A stretch of DNA of 64,000 nt, from positions 4,340,001 to 4,404,000 of the forward strand of contig CP079215.1 of NCBI GenBank assembly GCA_019316985.1. The letters are read 5' to 3'. A program made the translations under genes and the position numbers. A model generated the notes under the pieces. It was not told the origin of the DNA and did no database searches. It saw nothing but the letters and a program-made list of their open reading frames with translations. This DNA comes from Paraniabella defluvii (lineage in GTDB: Bacteria; Bacteroidota; Bacteroidia; Chitinophagales; Chitinophagaceae). This document shows positions 34,993 through 43,417 of this stretch, in pieces. Positions within the stretch are counted from its first letter, which is position 1. Every line of letters begins with the position of its first letter.

Positions 34993-35500
34993 TCATTGTT
35001 TTAAGTTTTTACCAAGTATCTGTTTTATTTCTTCATGGTTTATAACCTCCTGCTCCAACAAAATATTCGCCATTTTATCCAATAAGTCATGCTTTTCGGA
35101 AAGAAGCTTTTTGCATCTTCGTAACATTGATTTATTATTTGACTTACTTCCATATCAATCTGCATCTCCACATGTTCCGACCTTCGTTCCAACCCTGATG
35201 CCTGTCCCAGGAAGCCGGGGTTTGATTTATTAACCAATGAAATGTTCGGTAACTTTTCGCTCATGCCGTAAACAACAATCATGTTCATGGCCAGTTGTGC
35301 TATCCGCTCAAGGTCATTGGATGCGCCTGTTGAAACTTCTTTAAAAATCAATTCCTCTGCGGCCCGGCCTCCAAGTAAGCCCTTAATTTTACCAAGGAAC
35401 TCTGATTTTGACATCAGATAGCGGTCTTCAAGCGGCATCTGTAAAGTATATCCGAGTGCACCTATTCCCCTGGGCACAATACTAACTTTCTCGATTTATT
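34993..35500 (-). pseudogene. FtsH C-terminal fragment lacking the HEXXH site
   Basis: It matches only the last about 170 residues of the membrane protease Fts[48 protein letters not shown] and the C-terminal helical tail (LLEQEVINHEEIKQIL). The membrane helices, the AAA+ module and the HEXXH zinc motif are absent. The aspartate of the third zinc ligand (in GASND) remains. The frame enters from within the last codons of dnaJ with no start of its own except internal ATG 35477. A frame break lies near 35110. It cannot be an active protease alone. It may be a deletion scar or a conserved small domain. Confidence 0.8.
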
Positions 35501-36450
35501 TTCTGAACACTGTCTCTCAATTTCATAACCAGTTCTTTTTGTTCCGGGGTCAATTTATCCGGTAGCTTCACCTGAATTTTAACATATAAGTCACCATGCG
35601 AAGATTTACCATATACAGGCATACCCTTTCCTTTAAGCCTGAACTGTTTGCCGTTTTGAGTACCTTCAGGAATTTTCATGTTTATTCTGCCTGACAGGGT
35701 TTGGATTTCCATTTTGCCACCAAGTAGTGCTGTAAACAAATCCACAGGCATGTTCATATGCAAGTCGTTTCCTTTGCGCTCATAATCCGGGTGAGGGGAC
35801 ACGTTGATGGTGATGTACAGGTTGCCTGCCTTTCCTCCCCGGCCTTTCTCTCCTTTTCCTTTTGCGCGGAGTTTTAATCCAGAGTAAGCTCCAGGTTTTA
35901 TTTTCAGCTTAATCTTTTCACCCCAAGGTCAATAATGCGTTCGGTACCTGTGTAGGCTTCCTGTAAAGAAATAGTTATTTCTCCTGCCAGGTCGTTACCG
36001 GGTATATCTGCACCGAACCCGGAAAACCCGCCGGTACCAGAGAATCCTTTCCCCTGTCTGGTTCCTCTTCCAAAGAAAGACTCAAAAAGTCGGAAAACCA
36101 CTGCTACCATCTCCAAAAACTCAGAAGGGTCGCCTTCAAACTCATGATAATATTGCCCCCGGGTGCACCCTGTGAATATCTTGCTCTTCCACCAGCGGTT
36201 GATGGGTCATAGCCAGCATCCCGGTATTGCTTCCAATTGGAGCCCAGTTGGTCGTATAGTTTTCTTTTTCCGGGTCACTCAATACTTCATTAGCCTCACC
36301 AATTTCCTTAAATTTTTCTTCTGCCTCCATGTTTCCGGGATTTTTGTCCGGATGGTATTTTACCGCCAGTTTGCGATATGCCTTCTTGATTTCATCCTGA
36401 GAGGCTTTCTTATCAACACCCAGTATTTTATAGTAATCTTTGTATTCCAT
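35482..36450 (-). CDS. DnaJ/CbpA-type co-chaperone (class B Hsp40)
   Basis: The J-domain starts [20 protein letters not shown] and holds the HPD triad ([10 protein letters not shown]) that stimulates DnaK. A glycine/phenylalanine-rich linker ([18 protein letters not shown]) follows. The two C-terminal beta-domains are [18 protein letters not shown] and [20 protein letters not shown]. There is no CxxCxGxG zinc finger, so this is the CbpA-like class B. Frame breaks lie near 36275, 36140, 35915 and 35820. About 318 residues. It lies 15 bp downstream of the metallopeptidase gene. It is the likely partner of the island DnaK and ClpB. Confidence 0.9.
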
Positions 36451-36465
36451 ATTCTTAAATAGTTG

Positions 36466-37162
36466 TTATTCATTACTATGTCCATGCAAAGCAAACAAAT
36501 AATAGAGTAAAGTAGCAAGCGAAGACAAAGCAGCAATTACATAAGTTGAAGCTGCCAAACGCGATGCTTTTTCAGCCTTTGAGTGTGAATAATAATCGGT
36601 TATTCCGGTACGTTGAATCCATGCTAATGCCCCGCTGCTTGCATCAAATTCAACTGGTAGTGCAATAAATGCAAAAAGTGTAAAGACTCCATAACATGCA
36701 ACAATTATTAAAAGTGCCGTTTGCATGGAGAACAAACTTCCGAGTAAAAACGAGCCGAAAAACATTCCAATAAAAATCATATTTAAAATAGTTTCGCTGA
36801 TATTTTGTAAAGGCACAAGCGCTGAAGGCAGGCCTGACCAAGCATACGCATTAGCATGTTGCACGGCATGGCCTGCTTCGTGAGCGGCAACGGCAGCTGC
36901 CGCTACATTTGTACCATAATAAACATCTTGGCTAAGACTTACAGTTTTGGTTTGCGGATTGTAATGGTCGGGTAAAGTTCCTTGAACCGACATAATATTA
37001 ACATCATAACAACCATGGTCGTAGAGCATTTTTCGGGCAGCTTCGGCTCCGCTCATGCCGTTGGCAGTAGGAATTGCTGAATATTCCCTGAATTTGGATT
37101 TTAGTCTGCTTCCGCAATCAAACTTAAAATAAAAAATATCCCGATATCAACCAAAGCATCAT
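36466..37162 (-). CDS. Membrane zinc metallopeptidase (YugP family)
   Basis: About 230 residues. An N-terminal hydrophobic segment is split by frame breaks near 37140-37090. The conserved cytosolic part follows: GMSGAEAARKMLYDHGCYDV, DHYNPQTKTVSLSQDVYYG, then the zinc motif AAHEAGHAVQHANAY (HExxH form). Two membrane helices follow and a final one near the C-terminus (VIAALSSLATLLYYLFAL). The YugP/Zn_peptidase_2 family is widespread but poorly characterised. Its placement among chaperones suggests membrane protein quality control, perhaps taking the role of the missing FtsH protease; that is inference. Confidence 0.8.
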
Positions 37163-37470
37163 AATGTTAAAGATTTTAAGATTAAACAACTACTTTTTTC
37201 TACACAATCTGCAATTATGAAAATGTAACATTTCTATAAGCTTCTTTTCACTATATTTTAATACAATTTTGTACCTTTCAGATGGGTTTTTTTCCTGATG
37301 TAATGAAACGGACATTTCTCGGCAATTTAGTCTTTTAAGGGGCAGCCGAATATTAAACCCAAAATACTATATTTGTCAATATCATCCATTTTCTCAAGAA
37401 TTACAGTTATTTGATGTTTATAATCTGTAACCCTATTTACTCAGGAGTACCGATTTATAGTGAAATAATG
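37163..37470. other. Intergenic region before metallopeptidase gene
   Basis: About 310 bp of AT-rich sequence with no supportable gene. It probably contains a promoter for the metallopeptidase-dnaJ-trxA-clpB part of the island. No clear hairpin or operator was seen. Confidence 0.35.
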
Positions 37471-37957
37471 TTATTCATTCTTTCCTTTCTCAGGAAATTG
37501 TTCCATGAAAAACTTGTTTTCGATAGAGTCCATTTCCCAAAATAGTCTTTCCATTTGTTGCATATTATTCATAAAACGTTCGTGAAAAAAAGTCGTTTTT
37601 GTAAAACCATACTTCAACAAGCTGTCTTCGAAAAACAAATCATTGAAATATGGCGTTGTTGAGAAAGAATAATTGTCTTCAAACATATTCCGGAAATTAT
37701 TAAAAATACTGTCGGCAGCAATTTCATCTCCTTCAATATTTTGAATAGTAATATGTATAAGTAGAATCATAACGGATTAAATTTCCATTCTCATCGTACT
37801 CTTTATTTACCTTAATATCTTCTTTAGGTTGGTTACCCAATATTAAAGTAGTATCAGACTCATTATTATTCTGTTCCTTTTTTTTTATTTCCTTTCCATT
37901 GCATGACGAAAAGGTTATTGAAAAATCAATGAACAAGGCTATGTAATTTGCTTTCAT
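37471..37957 (-). CDS. Putative lipoprotein of the stress island
   Basis: About 160 residues when one frame break near 37745 is bridged. The N-terminus has a hydrophobic stretch ending in a cysteine (FSITFSSCNGKEIKKKEQ), a probable lipobox. The body contains KEYDENGNLIRYDSTYTYYY, and the C-terminal half is acidic and aromatic with ERFMNNMQQMERLFWEMD. I recognise no family. Envelope location is suggested by the signal. It lies between YfdX and the metallopeptidase and is bounded upstream by a hairpin terminator, so it may have its own promoter. Confidence 0.5.
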
Positions 37958-38031
37958 GTTTGCACTGTTTTGGAATTATTAATCAACATTTTTAAACTTT
38001 CGAAATATTATTCCGGCTTTTATTGCCTAAA

Positions 38032-38064
38032 GGGGCTGTATGTTATTTAATATCTTACAGCCCC
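38032..38064 (-). terminator. Hairpin downstream of yfdX
   Basis: GGGGCTGTA and TACAGCCCC form a perfect 9-bp stem with a 15-nt AT-rich loop, 36 bp after the yfdX stop. The following T run on the minus strand is short, so termination may be partial. Confidence 0.6.
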
Positions 38065-38099
38065 GGTTAATTTAATCTAAAAGTTAAGAATAAAAATTG

Positions 38100-39044
38100 T
38101 TATGAAGCTATTCTTTTCTTAAAATCAGCAAGTTTTGTTTTAAATTTCTCAAACAATGCCTGAGAATCACCATCATCTTTCACTGATTTTTTCAATTCTT
38201 TAATGGTTTTGTTTAGTTCTTCATATTCACGGTCGCGGTCGCCATAACCAAGCTCTTCGGCCATAATTAACTGGTATTCTGCATTGTCAAGAAGTTCGAG
38301 TACCTCTTTCTTTTTGTCTTCATTGGAAGCATCATCGGTTTTGGCCTGTGCGATAAGCGCCTGTGCCCTCAGTATAGGCAAAGGAATGCGTTCTTCGCTT
38401 ATAACTAATGTGTTAAGAGCTGTGTATAGCACTACTTTGGCTTCATCAGTTTTCCCTTTGTCAATTAAAGCCGCTGCTGATTTCATGGCTTCGGGAAAAG
38501 TGGCTAAAGGTAATTCAACTTTAGTAACCTGCAATTCACTGGCCAGTTTTGCTAACTCATAGCGCAACACTTGGAAATAGTCCTCTTTTAAGGCCTGTCT
38601 TGCTGCTCTTTTTATATGCCTGATTGTTTCAAGGTCGGCCACCAGGTCAACGGTTTTAACCGATACGTCAATAGGTACCAGTGCCAAATCGGGTTTACGG
38701 GCCAGTAAAATATTTAACTTGCCGGTTGATTTTTCAAGCGCTACCAGAGCTCCTTTGGTATCCTTTGCTTCGAGGGCGTCAAGCGCCACGTGAACTTGTC
38801 CGAGAGCTTCTGAGGCTTCTGCCACTATTTGGTCACTCAATGATTCAACAGCATCAATTGCCTGCTCCTGAACCTTACCTGCAAGTGAATCGGCATTCAT
38901 ACCCAATTCAACCGGTTTTTCCATTCGGATCTCTTCCGTTTGCGCGACACTATCTTCTTCGCTTTTGTTTTGGCTTTTATCTCCGCAACTTGTTAGTAAA
39001 ACTATTGCCAGAAAAGTATAAAGAATTTTATTTAATATTTTCAT
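38100..39044 (-). CDS. yfdX: YfdX-family stress lipoprotein
   Basis: A 314-residue intact protein. A lipobox ends the signal peptide (FLAIVLLTSCGDKSQNK), so it is a membrane-anchored periplasmic protein. The YfdX domain spans about residues 75-260: HVALDALEAKDTKGALVALE, ALVPIDVSVKTVDLVADLE and the helical segment DYFQVLRYELAKLASELQV. A charged coiled tail follows. YfdX proteins are periplasmic, acid-inducible and present in one or two copies in proteobacterial stress-tolerance islands. Here the protein is larger and lipid-anchored. It is 21 bp from the first Hsp20 gene. Confidence 0.88.
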   Translation of the reverse strand: MKILNKILYTFLAIVLLTSCGDKSQNKSEEDSVAQTEEIRMEKPVELGMNADSLAGKVQEQAIDAVESLSDQIVAEASEALGQVHVALDALEAKDTKGALVALEKSTGKLNILLARKPDLALVPIDVSVKTVDLVADLETIRHIKRAARQALKEDYFQVLRYELAKLASELQVTKVELPLATFPEAMKSAAALIDKGKTDEAKVVLYTALNTLVISEERIPLPILRAQALIAQAKTDDASNEDKKKEVLELLDNAEYQLIMAEELGYGDRDREYEELNKTIKELKKSVKDDGDSQALFEKFKTKLADFKKRIAS

Positions 39045-39065
39045 GATTATTTAATTCTGTGGTTA

Positions 39066-39485
39066 CTATTTAATTTCTATTGCCTTTTTGTTTTCTTCTT
39101 TACCCTTTATTTTACCAACTTTTATTTTCAATACCCCGTTTTTCATAGAAGCATCTATATATTCAGGGTCGGCATTCTCGGGTAATTGAAACATTCGTTG
39201 GAACGAGGCATAACCATATTCACGGCGCATCCAGTTGCCTTCGTTTTCTTCTTTTTCGTATTGTTTTTCAGAAGAAACAACTAAGCAATTGTCCTTAACT
39301 TCAAGTTTAATGTCTTTTTATCCATTCCCGGCACGGCTAAAGAAACCTCAAAGGTGTTGCCTTTATCGTTTATGTTCACTGCGGGTACGCTGGCGATTTC
39401 TTCCGAACCCGAAGCCTGGTCGTCAATTTTTTACCAAAAATTTCTCAACAACATTTGGAAATTTTGGTTTAATGTTTTTGTCCAT
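39066..39485 (-). CDS. Small heat shock protein Hsp20 (A)
   Basis: An ATP-independent holdase of about 139 residues. The alpha-crystallin domain has VNINDKGNTFEVSLAVPGMD, CLVVSSEKQYEKEENEGNW and the C-terminal ENADPEYIDASMKNGVLKIK, where the A-x-x-x-NGVL motif is typical. A C-terminal extension (KKAIEIK) carries the I-x-I anchoring motif. Frame breaks lie near 39430 and 39318. It sits between yfdX and the second Hsp20. The two Hsp20s differ in the N-terminal arm (MDKNIKPKFPNVVEKFF versus MALVKTNYPLFGNLF), so they are not a recent duplication. Confidence 0.9.
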
Positions 39486-39540
39486 TTAATTAAGTCCATA
39501 TCAGCCTATTTTTTTTTAAAGTTTTACAATTAAATTCAAT

Positions 39541-39572
39541 AACAGGTCATCGCAAAATTGAGATGACCTGTT
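39541..39572. terminator. Hairpin between the two Hsp20 genes
   Basis: AACAGGTCATC and GATGACCTGTT form an 11-bp stem with a 10-nt loop, 9 bp after the stop of Hsp20 (B). It could terminate or stabilise the Hsp20 (B) message and set a lower level for genes downstream. Confidence 0.65.
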
Positions 39573-39580
39573 ATAATAAA

Positions 39581-40021
39581 TTACGAAATTTCAATGCTTT
39601 TTGGCGGTTTAGGCTTAGCTTCTTCCTTTTTGGAATAGTAACGGTTAAAATACCATCGTTGTAAGAAGCGCTGACTTTATCAGCATCGGCGCTATCGGGC
39701 AGGGTAAAGGAACGGGTGAAAGCCTGGTAGGCAAATTCTCTCCTGGTGTATTTTTCACCTTCGCCCTCTTTTTGTTCTTCCTGCTTTTGCGAAGAAATTG
39801 TAAGCAGGCTGTTATCAACATTAATTTTAAAATCGCCTTTTTTTCATACCCGGCGCAGCCATTTCAACTACAAACCCATTTTCGTCTTCCTTAATGTTTA
39901 CTTTAGGAAGTGTGGTGTTGGTAGCCGAATAGTTTTGGTTTCTCCAATCGGCCAATTCGGTGCCAAAGAAATCATCAAAAAGATTTCCGAATAATGGATA
40001 ATTTGTTTTTACTAGTGCCAT
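39581..40021 (-). CDS. Small heat shock protein Hsp20 (B)
   Basis: About 146 residues. The N-terminal arm is MALVKTNYPLFGNLFDDFFG. The alpha-crystallin core is VNIKEDENGFVVEMAAPGMK, LLTISSQKQEEQKEGEGEKY and DADKVSASYNDGILTVTIPK, followed by the anchoring tail KSIEIS. Frame breaks lie near 39840 and 39630. It is the first structural gene of the island, directly after the Crp/Fnr gene and an FNR-like box, so it is the best candidate for the most strongly induced member. Confidence 0.9.
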
Positions 40022-40100
40022 AATTTTTAAGTTTAAAGGTTAAAAACGAATAATTTAAAATGATTCTAGCGAAAGTTATGTGTTTTAGAAATGCTTTTCC

Positions 40101-40114
40101 TTGATTCAAGTCAA
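40101..40114. promoter_or_regulatory. FNR/CRP-type box upstream of Hsp20 (B)
   Basis: TTGATTCAAGTCAA matches the FNR consensus TTGAT-N4-ATCAA with one mismatch. It is 80-93 bp upstream of the Hsp20 (B) start, in the gap after the Crp/Fnr gene stop. A Crp/Fnr regulator encoded next door is the obvious candidate ligand. Confidence 0.5.
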
Positions 40115-40132
40115 GACACTGAAAAAATTTGT

Positions 40133-40814
40133 TCAATCGTTCATATTTGATATTTTAAATAATTTGTCTTTTCTTAAAAGTTCAATAATTCCGTTTATAG
40201 ATTTAATAAGTCCGGATTCCTGAAACCTGGTTAAATACCTGCTAAGCGTTTCAGGGCTAATGTTTATTATTTTAGCCAAATCTTTTTTAGGTAAACGAAT
40301 CAGGCTGTCATCATGCACAGGGCTATTTTCAGATGCCTGTTCGAGACCTAATAATAAAGTAGCCAACCGTGAATCAATTTTCTTTGAATGCAGGTTCACA
40401 ATTTGTTTTTCACTGCTCCATATCTTATTACACAACATTTGAATAATTGACATGGTAAAATCATTGTTCTCATGTATAAGTGTGAGGAATATATTTCGGG
40501 GAAAAAGTATAGCTCGCAATATCCTAATGCCTGGGCATTGTCAGGGTATGGTGTATCTTTTAATAAAGATACATAACCGATAAATTCGTTATGCCCAAGC
40601 ATCCGCAATATAACCTCATCACCTTCATTGCCACCCCTAAATATTTTAACCCACCCATATTTCATAAAATACACACCTTTAGGCTTATTACCTTTTCTGT
40701 ATATAAATCCTCCTTTTTAAAAGTCCTTATCTCAAAGGGACTATTTATTTCATTGCTGAAACGGTTGCAAAGCTCTGCAAAAAGTTTGTTCGATATGTTT
40801 CTTTTTTCACTCAT
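40133..40814 (-). CDS. Crp/Fnr-family transcriptional regulator of the island
   Basis: About 227 residues. The cyclic-nucleotide-binding-like beta-roll spans residues 30-130: GVYFMKYGWVKIFRGGNEGD, VILRMLGHNEFIGYVSLL, DNAQALGYCELYFFPRNI. A dimer helix follows. The C-terminal HTH reads KKDLAKIINISPETLSRYLT, then RFQESGLIKSINGIIELL. Frame breaks lie near 40690 and 40515. There is no N-terminal FNR-type cysteine cluster, so an Fe-S oxygen sensor is unlikely; the effector is unknown. It is promoter-proximal in the island and transcribed toward the hsp20 genes. Confidence 0.85.
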
Positions 40815-40998
40815 TTTTGTTTCCTTGTTTACAACACTTCATTGAACAGACTATTACAGAGGCGAAATTTCAAGAAAGCATTAAAATTGATAGATGCAAT
40901 TTACGTATTATTATTGGCAATAATTTAAGTGTTTTCCCGCAGTAATTCTTCCAATAATAAATCAAGGTTTACCGATGCAAAAGACGATGCATAGTCAC

Positions 40999-41735
40999 TC
41001 ATGGCATAGAAATATACACCGATTGGTCAAATTCGTAGGAGATCTTCACGTCATCGGGCATATTACGCTGAATGTCCGGCAACTGTTTCTTTAGCGTGTT
41101 GACAACATTAGTGTAGAGGCATTACCTGCTTTTGCAATATTGATATATACGGAACGTTTTCCGTCAATAAGGGCATAGCCTGTGGCAATATCCGCACCAT
41201 CCTTAACGGTTGCTACATCACGGATATATACATTATCCACTGTGCCCTTGAAAATTGGCACATCACCCAGATCTTCTATATTCTTTACCGTATTGTTGGT
41301 CGGTGTCAGATAATTTTTATCCCCGATATAGATATTTCCGGAAGGGGATGTAATGTTGTTCCTGCTGATGGCTTCAACGACCTGTTCCGGGGATAAATTA
41401 TGTGAACGTAATTTGTAGGGATCGATATTGATCTCAATGGTACGTGGGCTACCTCCGAAAGGTGGGGCTGTTGTCAAGCCTGGTATCTTAATCAGAAACG
41501 GACGGGCGTTGAAGTTTGCAATATCCTGTAACTGGTTATTTGTCTTTGTATTGCTACGGAACACCAACTGCCCAACCGGTTGTGATGAGGCATCAAAACG
41601 GATAATGACGGCGGCGGAGCACCCGGTGGCAGGAATACCTGCGAACGATTGGAAAGTGCTTTGATACTGGCTATGGCTTCACCCATTTCGGTACCTTCAT
41701 AGAAAGTAATCTTCATTAGGGTAAGTCCCTGCTTC
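40999..41735 (-). pseudogene. RND heavy-metal efflux pump fragment (CzcA/CusA-like)
   Basis: This is an internal piece of the inner-membrane RND pump, covering part of the periplasmic pore domain: RSQVFLPPGAPPP, FGGSPRTIEINIDPYKLRSH, NITSPSGNIYIGDKNYLTPT and GYALIDGKRSVYINIAKAGN. It stops soon after VKISYEFDQSVYIS. The membrane domains at both ends are missing, so it is inactive. Frame breaks lie near 41630, 41565 and 41110. Its 5' end is joined in frame to a different protein (next entry). It is the remnant of a metal-resistance operon. Confidence 0.8.
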
Positions 41736-42019
41736 GCCCCGAATTTAACCGACAGGTAAAATCCTGAATATTTATGTGCAGCATTATCTACCTTAACGAT
41801 CTTGGTTTCGTGCTTACAGCAACCTTTTTTTTTTTCTTTTAGTTCTTTATTCTTGTTTGAACATATCAGACAGGGTTTGTCCGAATCGGCATGGGTATTA
41901 CTATTCGTCAGACTGTAAAGTTTTACAGCCATTCCCTTGCACATATGGGAGTACAGGATAAAGCCCGTAGACAATACCAGATACAACATGGAAAGGAATA
42001 TGACGAATAGTTTTTTCAT
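41736..42019 (-). CDS. N-terminal part of an HYC_CC_PP-type secreted protein
   Basis: This starts MKKLFVIFLSMLYLVLSTGF (signal or membrane segment) and continues with His/Cys-rich sequence (LYSHMCKGMAVKLYS, DKPCLICSNKN, KKGCCKHETKIVKV), the pattern of the small HYC_CC_PP proteins found next to metal efflux pumps in Bacteroidota. After HKYSG the frame runs straight into RND pump sequence, so the natural C-terminus is lost. The metal-binding look fits a copper or mixed heavy-metal locus. Confidence 0.6.
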
Positions 42020-42065
42020 GAATTATTATGAAAATTTAATAAAAATTACAGTTAATTATACATTT

Positions 42066-42415
42066 TTAGCAGTTACCTGAGCAATCTATTGTCCAATCAT
42101 CCGCATCATTTTCATGTACTGCAATTTTACTGATGATCTCGTCTGCTTCGGTGTCCGTGTAGGTCCGTAACCATTCACAAATACACCTTTAGCCCCATCA
42201 CTCTTATTGTGCATAGCGTAAAGGATGGCTTCGTCATCCGGATCGTTCTGCCCGGTAAAACGGTAGATCTTATCAATGACCAGATCATTGATGTTGATGC
42301 AATGTTTGTTCGGCGTATAGGATGCGGAAACTTCCAATAGGTTGAAGTCTTCGGTATAGCCCCGCTGTCTGAGGATCTCCATAACTTCCGATAAAGTTTT
42401 CTCTGTTGTGATCAT
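42066..42415 (-). CDS. Small conserved protein beside metal genes
   Basis: About 116 residues. The conserved core is LRQRGYTEDFNLLEVSA, INDLVIDKIYRFTGQNDPDD and AKGVFVNGYGP. A frame break near 42165 hides the true end (TEADEIISKIAVHENDADDW, then DCSGNC). Homologues are often named phosphoribosylpyrophosphate synthetase, but the protein is far too short and lacks its PRPP loop, so that name is not supported. It travels with copper/heavy-metal efflux genes in Bacteroidota. Function unknown. Confidence 0.6.
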
Positions 42416-42466
42416 ATCTGTTCGTTTTAAATTATTTGCGTTTTTCAGCTATTCTTTTGACCGTTT

Positions 42467-42583
42467 TTAACGGCAGCAATTCTTTACCTGTGCCAACCCC
42501 TTATCAACGATAAGTGCACAGTGTTCGCTTTCCACATCTTCCAAGGGTAGATAGATGATCCCATTTTTATTATCAGTTGCCAT
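42467..42583 (-). CDS. Short ORF, possible N-terminal remnant of a metal-transport ATPase
   Basis: This 38-residue frame starts MATDNKNGIIYLPLEDVESE and ends GLAQVKNCCR. The segment ESEHCALIVDKGLAQVK resembles the degenerate first heavy-metal-associated domain at the start of some Bacteroidota copper P-type ATPases, truncated here. It is also similar in context to small stand-alone metal-binding peptides. Evidence is by eye only. Confidence 0.35.
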   Translation of the reverse strand: MATDNKNGIIYLPLEDVESEHCALIVDKGLAQVKNCCR

Positions 42584-42683
42584 ATTCTGCCTGCTTTAAT
42601 TTACAATACAAAATTGGCTATAATTAGTTTTAACAAACAGTGTGGTCATAAAGTATTTAGTAACAAATTCGGGATTTCTTAAT

Positions 42684-42715
42684 TAGTTTAACCATTTTAT
42701 AAAATGGTTAAACTA
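42684..42715. promoter_or_regulatory. Perfect 32-bp palindrome (operator candidate)
   Basis: The half-site TAGTTTAACCATTTTA is followed at once by its exact reverse complement. It lies about 100 bp upstream of the short metal-related ORF on the minus strand, in an AT-rich promoter-like gap. A related half-site (CGGTTAAACT) occurs near 42761. A dimeric regulator of the ArsR, MerR or TetR type is the likely binder, but no such gene remains in the window. Confidence 0.7.
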
Positions 42716-43059
42716 TACAAATATAATTAACTAGATAATACATCTGTTCACAGTTCAATCGGTTAAACTTTTTTACCACAAACTAGACGGTGAGTATACA
42801 GTACTGGGCGGACAATTAATTTGATGAAAAATGGTGAAGAAAATAGAACAAATCCATTATTATTTGCAGTATATCTTCAACAAAAAAATAGCTGTGAAAC
42901 TATTCCACACATTATTGCGAATGAAGCTCGAGCCAACAGATGGTTAGCCTATAGATGTCTCAAACTTATTTGGGAATTGGTACAGTAATGGTATTAAGAG
43001 GGATTTCTTAAATAACAAAATGAGTTATACTAACAAATATTCGCATGCGTTCGAAGTCG
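42716..43059. other. Intergenic region with a weak 54-codon plus-strand ORF
   Basis: The only open frame of note is 42824-42988 (+), MKNGEENRTNPLLFAVYLQQ, which has no recognised family and no clear ribosome binding site. Otherwise AT-rich and apparently noncoding, between the palindrome and the DUF6428 remnant. Confidence 0.25.
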
Positions 43060-43340
43060 TTAGCAGCATCCTGAATTTGGAGTGCATGAATTGGATTGAT
43101 TTGCTGTTAATTTGTAAAGGTTTTTGTTTTGTTTTTCAGAAGGAATTCCGCAAGTATCCTGAGCCAAGCAAGCAGTCGCTTTATTTTTCAGTACAAATGT
43201 ATTTCCATTGAAATCCAAATCGTATTTACCAATAGTATCGCTTTGATATTCCACTTCTATCTCCGAATCTTCAATTCCTAATTTATTTTCTGAAAGTTTA
43301 ATTATACTTAATAGTTTTCCTGGTTTCAACCTGTAGCCTT
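43060..43340 (-). pseudogene. C-terminal half of a DUF6428 protein (arsenic-locus remnant)
   Basis: The tail matches what I know of DUF6428 proteins: KLLSIIKLSENKLGIEDSEI, DTIGKYDLDFNGNTFVLKN, KATACLAQDTCGIPSEK and the cysteine end SCTPNSGCC. This family sits in Bacteroidota arsenic operons (arsR-DUF6428-arsC-type). The N-terminal half is missing; the frame meets an 18-bp tandem repeat and then the IS3 element. No matching N-terminal half is visible beyond the IS, so DNA was also lost. Together with the palindrome it suggests a former ars locus. Confidence 0.6.
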
Positions 43341-43368
43341 CCGTGTTTTTGTAGCCTTCCGTGTTTTT
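43333..43368. repeat. 18-bp tandem duplication at IS3 edge
   Basis: GTAGCCTTCCGTGTTTTT occurs twice in direct tandem immediately before the IS3 terminal repeat, interrupting the DUF6428 remnant frame with duplicated KNTEGY codons. It may be a replication-slippage scar related to the insertion. Confidence 0.75.
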
Positions 43369-43417
43369 AGGACAGTTCGAGATTAGACTTGAATAATTTA
43401 ATTTTAAACTGTCAGAT

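Noticed and set aside
34993..35500. Functional FtsH protease
   Set aside because: Membrane helices, AAA+ domain and HEXXH motif are all absent.
42066..42415. Phosphoribosylpyrophosphate synthetase
   Set aside because: Far too short and lacking the PRPP-binding loop; the label is a common misannotation.
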